Source: CAYHGV01 sp964356135 (GTDB lineage: Bacteria > Hydrothermota > Tepidihabitantia > CAYHGV01). Taken from it: a DNA stretch of 21,518 nucleotides. The stretch covers positions 1 to 21,518 of the forward strand of contig CAYHGV010000051.1 in NCBI GenBank assembly GCA_964356135.1, read 5' to 3'. This document shows, one piece after another, positions 20,814 to 21,518 of the stretch. The position numbers and the translations under genes were made by a program. Each line of letters opens with the position of its first letter. The first letter of the stretch is position 1. The notes under the pieces were generated by a model, which was given only the letters and a program-made list of their open reading frames with translations, was not told the DNA's origin and made no database searches.

Positions 20814-21271
20814 TGAATGCACCGGTAAAGTATTTGATGAAATATTTCACTATATCTCTGGTAACCATATTGGTGGCAGCGGCCTGCTCCCCCAAGAAAG
20901 CAGTATTGTGGCAAGGACAATATGTCAGCATCTCTACAATTGAGAAACCCAAAGAGGATTTTAAAGTCGGAAAGTATGTTGTCGTCTCATATGCTGACAA
21001 ATATTCCTTTGTTCCCTACAAATTTGTGATTACAATAAACGCCAAACAAGTAGGGTTTATCACTCTCAATTATCACGAAGAACTCGAAGATTTGGGCTTT
21101 CAGTATGTTTTGCAAGAAGAGGGGGTAAAACGGGAAGTGCCTATGTCGTATTTGAAGAGATTTGGAAACCGTATTATCTATCAGTTGTATAAAAATTTAC
21201 CTGAGTACGAGAAAATGAAGGAAGATGTTATTGCCGTGTTATCAGGTATTCGACTGGTACCACCGGAATAG
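20813..21271 (+). CDS. Small hypothetical lipoprotein
   Basis: This encodes 152 residues from the ATG at 20813; an in-frame ATG at 20837 would shorten it by eight. The segment 'YFTISLVTILVAAACSPKK' is a lipoprotein signal with a good lipobox (LVAAAC), so the mature protein of ~125 residues is lipid-anchored outside the cytoplasm. The mature part ('YVSISTIEKPKEDFKVGKYV', 'YKFVITINAKQVGFITLNYH', 'LPEYEKMKEDVIAVLSGIRL') alternates short strands and helices and contains no motif that I recognise. No Shine-Dalgarno is present, so translation may depend on the preceding 14-aa ORF. It is the last gene of the window. Confidence 0.7.
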   Translation: MNAPVKYLMKYFTISLVTILVAAACSPKKAVLWQGQYVSISTIEKPKEDFKVGKYVVVSYADKYSFVPYKFVITINAKQVGFITLNYHEELEDLGFQYVLQEEGVKREVPMSYLKRFGNRIIYQLYKNLPEYEKMKEDVIAVLSGIRLVPPE

Positions 21272-21355
21272 AGATAAGATCCTGAAAATGATAAACGCAA
21301 AATGTCACTTACTAATGGGAGCGATTAATATTTTACACTATGGCCTGGTTAAGTT

Positions 21356-21464
21356 GTCATTGCGAGCACCGATTTATCGGGGCGAAGCAATCCCAGCCCT
21401 TGTAAATCAAGGAGATTGCTTCGTCGCTTACGTGCGCCATGTAACATGGCGACCTCGCAATGAC
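21356..21464. repeat. Palindromic intergenic element with 11-bp terminal inverted repeats
   Basis: GTCATTGCGAG (21356-21366) and CTCGCAATGAC (21454-21464) are perfect inverted ends. Inside is a second inverted pair CGAAGCAATC (21383-21392) and GATTGCTTCG (21414-21423), plus a hairpin GCCATG-TAA-CATGGC (21436-21450). This 'CATTGCGAG' type of element is familiar from many genomes. It encodes no protein. Confidence 0.8.
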
Positions 21465-21518
21465 GGCGTGCTTTCTGGCGGGAGCCTATGTGTAAAACAA
21501 TTATTGCTCCGAGTAATA

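Noticed and set aside
1..21518. CRISPR array or transposase gene
   Set aside because: No regular direct repeats with unique spacers, and no transposase or integrase motif in any frame that I examined; only small non-coding repeats are present.

Overview
The window looks like part of a genome from an uncultured, Gram-negative-type bacterium. It has many lipoprotein signals, two SPOR-domain lipoproteins, a T9SS-type C-terminal sorting domain, and PEGA and LVIVD propeller proteins. Together these resemble genomes of the FCB group or candidate phyla such as WOR-3/Stahlbacteria. That placement is inferred from protein style only. Promoters read as ordinary sigma-70 type (TTGACA, 16-17 bases, TATAAT-like), and several are very close to consensus.

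Layout. (1) Positions 1-4880 are an AT-rich accessory stretch: the end of a PDZ-domain protein, a possible 56-aa ORF, a one-helix membrane protein, then three minus-strand genes. Those three are a DNA methyltransferase, a PD-(D/E)XK restriction endonuclease, and a protein with a ubiquitin-like N-terminus, one membrane helix and a winged-helix-like tail. The endonuclease carries the residue spacing of the NgoMIV/CCGG family and the methyltransferase has an SPPY motif, so I predict a CCGG-core, m4C restriction-modification system. (2) Positions 4950-5820 hold a secreted six-repeat protein with its own promoter and terminator. (3) Positions 5960-10870 hold the most unusual locus. A perfect TTGACA-16-TATAAT promoter drives a 36-aa ORF coupled to a 1203-aa fused iron-sulphur flavoprotein (HcnA-like, HcnB-like, ferredoxin, GltD-like and BFD modules), which is coupled by a 4-base overlap to a DAO-family amine/amino-acid dehydrogenase. 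(4) Then come a CorA-type channel with SMN in place of GMN, a PEGA plus seven-bladed LVIVD lipoprotein, tRNA-Glu(CUC), and a protein-isoaspartate methyltransferase with a lipoprotein signal. (5) Positions 14887-18285 look like one transcription unit: DUF3108 protein, mannose-1-phosphate guanylyltransferase, two tandem SPOR lipoproteins, XTP/dITP pyrophosphatase and tRNA-Pro(UGG), ending at a strong terminator. The stop codon of the pyrophosphatase gene lies inside the tRNA. (6) Positions 18328-21518 hold a PD40 propeller protein with a sorting domain, a PIN-like protein, a small lipoprotein behind a 14-aa leader ORF, and a palindromic intergenic element.

How the genes work together. The flavoprotein pair is likely one enzyme complex: the DAO subunit oxidises a C-N substrate, and the large subunit carries electrons through several Fe-S clusters to NAD(P) or another carrier. 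The DUF3108-manC-SPOR operon joins nucleotide-sugar supply and envelope proteins. Four starts in the window (697, 5997, 14921, 20769) lie only 6-8 bases after a -10 box, which predicts leaderless transcripts. In two cases the leaderless ORF is tiny and its stop overlaps the start of a main gene that lacks a Shine-Dalgarno sequence.
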